DNA from: an uncultured Prevotellaceae bacterium
Lineage (GTDB): Bacteria > Bacteroidota > Bacteroidia > Bacteroidales > Bacteroidaceae
NCBI GenBank assembly: GCA_946413885.1
Contig: CAMKMK010000124.1
Location: forward strand, 1 to 6,776
Direction: 5' to 3'
Length of the DNA: 6,776 bases
Numbering within the stretch: the stretch's first letter is position 1; each line of letters starts with the position of its first letter. This document shows positions 4,715 through 6,776 of the stretch, in pieces. A model generated the notes under the pieces. It saw nothing but the letters and a program-made list of their open reading frames with translations. It was not told the DNA's origin and made no database searches. The translations under genes were made by a program, and so were the position numbers.

Positions 4715-6776
4715 ATGAAGAAGACGCTTTTATGGACTTTGATGATCCTGACTTCTGTCAGCGCATGGTCTGATGAAGGAATGTGGATGTTGAACAAGAT
4801 TGACCAGCAGACAGCGGATGCCATGCAAGGTCTGGGACTGGAATTAACGCCCAGTGAACTGTATAATCCTGATGGCGAGAGCCTCAAGGATGCTGTGGTG
4901 GATTTCGGCGATTTCTGCTCAGGAGTGGTGGTTAGTCCCAATGGTTTGGTTTTCACGAATCATCATTGCGGATACGGTGCTATCCAGAAACTCTCAACTC
5001 CTGAGGATGATATCCTGACCAATGGTTTTGTAGCCCGCAAGTATAGCGAGGAACGTCCAGCCGAGGGTCTTTTCGTACGTTTTCTTCAGCGGACAGAGGA
5101 TTGTACCAGTCGTGTGATGATTGCTCTCGACAGCGTGTACCGTGCTCATCCCAATCAGGAAGCGCGTGAGCTGAATCGACGCTATGCCGACAGTATATGC
5201 CGTGCTGTGGAGAAGGAGTACACTCGTGCCAATCCAAAGTTGAACTGTCAGGTGAAGAGCTACTATGGTGGTAATGCTTATTTCGTAAGTATTTATAAGG
5301 TGTATCGCGATATCCGTCTCGTGTTCACGGCAACTGAGACGATGGGCAAGTTTGGTGGCGATACAGACAACTGGATGTGGCCTCGCCAAACCTGTGACTT
5401 CAGCGTATTCCGCATCTATGCCGACAAGAATGGCGAGCCAGCTGAGTACAGTCAGGATAATGTGCCTCTGCGTCCCAAGCGTTATGCCAAGGTAAGCATC
5501 GAAGGTTACAAGCCAGGTGACTTCTGCATGACAATCGGCTATCCAGGAAGCACCAGCCGTTACCTCAGTTCATGGGGTATCAAGGAGCGTGTGGATGCCC
5601 GCAACGTCTCCACCATTCAAGTACGAGGCAAGAAACAGGACGTCTGGAAGAAGTTCATGGATGCCGACCGTGCCGTAGGTATCAAGTATGCCAGCAAGTG
5701 GGCAAGTAGCAGCAACTATTGGAAAAACTCCATCGGAATGAACAAGGCCATCGCTGACCTTAATGTCATTGGTGAGAAGCAGAAACTCGAGAAGCAGATA
5801 GCCAACTGGTACAAAGGCCGTCAGGATCTGGAGAATCGCTTTGGCGAGATGTTTGGTGAGTTGGAGAAAGCTTACGGCGAGCGCTACGATGCTGTATATG
5901 CCCAAGGATTCTATAGCGAGACCTTCATGCGAGGCATAGAGATTTATCGTGTAGCATCAGAGATCAATCGTATGCCACAGGATGTCAAGGAAGAGCAGAT
6001 AAAGGCTACCAAGGAACGCCTTGCCGCCTTCTTCAAGGACTATGACGCCAAATTGGATGAGGCTACAATGGCTGCCCTACTGGAGAATTATCGTGAGCAG
6101 GTGAAGGACAAAAAGTATTGGCCCGCATGCTATCAGCTCATCGACAGCCTCTATGCAGGCAACTGTGGGGCGTACGTCAAGGATTTGTTCAGCAAGACGG
6201 TCTGCACGGATGTCTCATGCGTGGACAAGGTGTTGGCAGACAGCACTCTGCGCGAGAAGGACATGGCTCTCGTCTATGCCCAGGGCATTCCTGACAAGTT
6301 CATGGAAATAACAGGCGGTCAGAGCAACAACTCCAGCATCATCAACTACAACGAACACATGCTGACTCAGGCACTTCTGGAAATGGATCAGGAGGAGCCT
6401 CACTATAGCGATGCCAACTTCAGCATGCGGTTGAGTTATGGCTTCATCCAGGACTACACCTCTCAGGGTATTCATTACGACTATTACACCAACTCGCAAA
6501 GTTTGCTCGAGAAGGCTGCCAAGCAACAGGAGATAGAAGATTACAAACTGGAAGGCGACATCATGTCCCTGATGCAGAAAGGTGACTTTGGTAGGTATGC
6601 TGACAAGAGCACGGGCGACATGCATCTTTGCTTCATCAGCAACAACGACATCACAGGCGGCAACTCAGGCAGCCCCATGTTCGACGGAAAGGGCCGTCTC
6701 ATCGGCTTGGCCTTCGATGGCAACTGGGAAGCCATGAGTGGCGACATCAGTTTCGACAGCAGTCTTCAGCGTTGCA
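4715..6776 (+). CDS. dpp7: S46 dipeptidyl-peptidase, DPP7 type (3' end outside window)
   Basis: Exported serine exopeptidase of family S46 that releases dipeptides from the N-terminus of oligopeptides, which asaccharolytic and proteolytic Bacteroidales take up as nutrients. 687 codons are visible with no stop; the family has about 710-720, so roughly 25-35 residues are missing. Residues 1-17 are a signal peptide (MKKT, a hydrophobic core, V-S-A), with mature DEGMW nearby. The chymotrypsin-like triad is H84 in TNHHCGY, D228 in WPRQTCDF, and S651 in GGNSGSP. The residues holding the substrate N-terminus (N219, W220, R224 and N334 in SSNYWKNS) are all present, at a constant offset of 4 from the characterised DAP BII enzyme as I recall it. 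Gly669, 18 residues after S651, is DPP7-like (DPP11 has Arg there), predicting hydrophobic rather than Asp/Glu P1 residues. A helical domain lies between about residues 350 and 560. The ATG is 17 bp after the helicase stop with no promoter between, so co-transcription is likely. C227 beside the catalytic Asp is unusual. Confidence 0.93.
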   Translation, partial: MKKTLLWTLMILTSVSAWSDEGMWMLNKIDQQTADAMQGLGLELTPSELYNPDGESLKDAVVDFGDFCSGVVVSPNGLVFTNHHCGYGAIQKLSTPEDDILTNGFVARKYSEERPAEGLFVRFLQRTEDCTSRVMIALDSVYRAHPNQEARELNRRYADSICRAVEKEYTRANPKLNCQVKSYYGGNAYFVSIYKVYRDIRLVFTATETMGKFGGDTDNWMWPRQTCDFSVFRIYADKNGEPAEYSQDNVPLRPKRYAKVSIEGYKPGDFCMTIGYPGSTSRYLSSWGIKERVDARNVSTIQVRGKKQDVWKKFMDADRAVGIKYASKWASSSNYWKNSIGMNKAIADLNVIGEKQKLEKQIANWYKGRQDLENRFGEMFGELEKAYGERYDAVYAQGFYSETFMRGIEIYRVASEINRMPQDVKEEQIKATKERLAAFFKDYDAKLDEATMAALLENYREQVKDKKYWPACYQLIDSLYAGNCGAYVKDLFSKTVCTDVSCVDKVLADSTLREKDMALVYAQGIPDKFMEITGGQSNNSSIINYNEHMLTQALLEMDQEEPHYSDANFSMRLSYGFIQDYTSQGIHYDYYTNSQSLLEKAAKQQEIEDYKLEGDIMSLMQKGDFGRYADKSTGDMHLCFISNNDITGGNSGSPMFDGKGRLIGLAFDGNWEAMSGDISFDSSLQRC

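Noticed and set aside
4994..5389. Antisense open frame opposite the dipeptidyl-peptidase gene; similar ones at 5570-5905 and 6215-6625
   Set aside because: All are in codon register with the peptidase frame, which carries the full catalytic triad and signal peptide. None shows a protein motif.
1..6776. Polysaccharide utilisation locus, mobile element or defence system
   Set aside because: No SusC/SusD, sigma/anti-sigma pair, transposase, integrase, inverted terminal repeats, CRISPR repeats or defence domains are visible. The four genes are familiar chromosomal families.

Overview
The window looks like an ordinary stretch of a Bacteroidales chromosome, most likely Prevotella/Segatella or a close relative. 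The evidence is an S46 dipeptidyl-peptidase and a GH92 alpha-mannosidase (both typical of this order), two promoters of the Bacteroidales form TTTG-N19-TAnnTTTG, and no strong Shine-Dalgarno sequences. The genus is an inference from gene content and style.

Layout from left to right. (1) 1-1620, plus strand: the C-terminal three quarters of a GH92 alpha-mannosidase; its N-terminus lies outside the window. (2) 1641-2510, minus strand: a complete patatin-like phospholipase of the YjjU type, convergent with the mannosidase across only 20 bp. (3) 2511-2672: the only sizeable intergenic region (162 bp). It is AT-rich and carries two divergent promoters, plus three copies of an A5GA heptamer around the plus-strand promoter. 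(4) 2673-4697, plus strand: a DEAD-box RNA helicase with a DbpA/CsdA-like RNA-binding domain and a long, highly charged C-terminal tail. (5) 4715-6776, plus strand: an exported S46 dipeptidyl-peptidase of DPP7 type, open to the right edge and lacking only its last few dozen residues.

The helicase and the peptidase lie 17 bp apart with no visible terminator or promoter between them, so they are probably co-transcribed. The mannosidase (N-glycan or mannan trimming) and the peptidase (release of dipeptides from oligopeptides) fit a host- or diet-associated saccharolytic and proteolytic lifestyle. No SusC/SusD, transposase, tRNA, rRNA, CRISPR array or phage gene is present.

I found no new multi-gene system. 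The points most worth a second look are: the helicase mRNA, which appears nearly leaderless; the heptamer repeats around its promoter; the residues that set substrate specificity in the GH92 and S46 enzymes; and a cysteine next to the catalytic aspartate of the peptidase.
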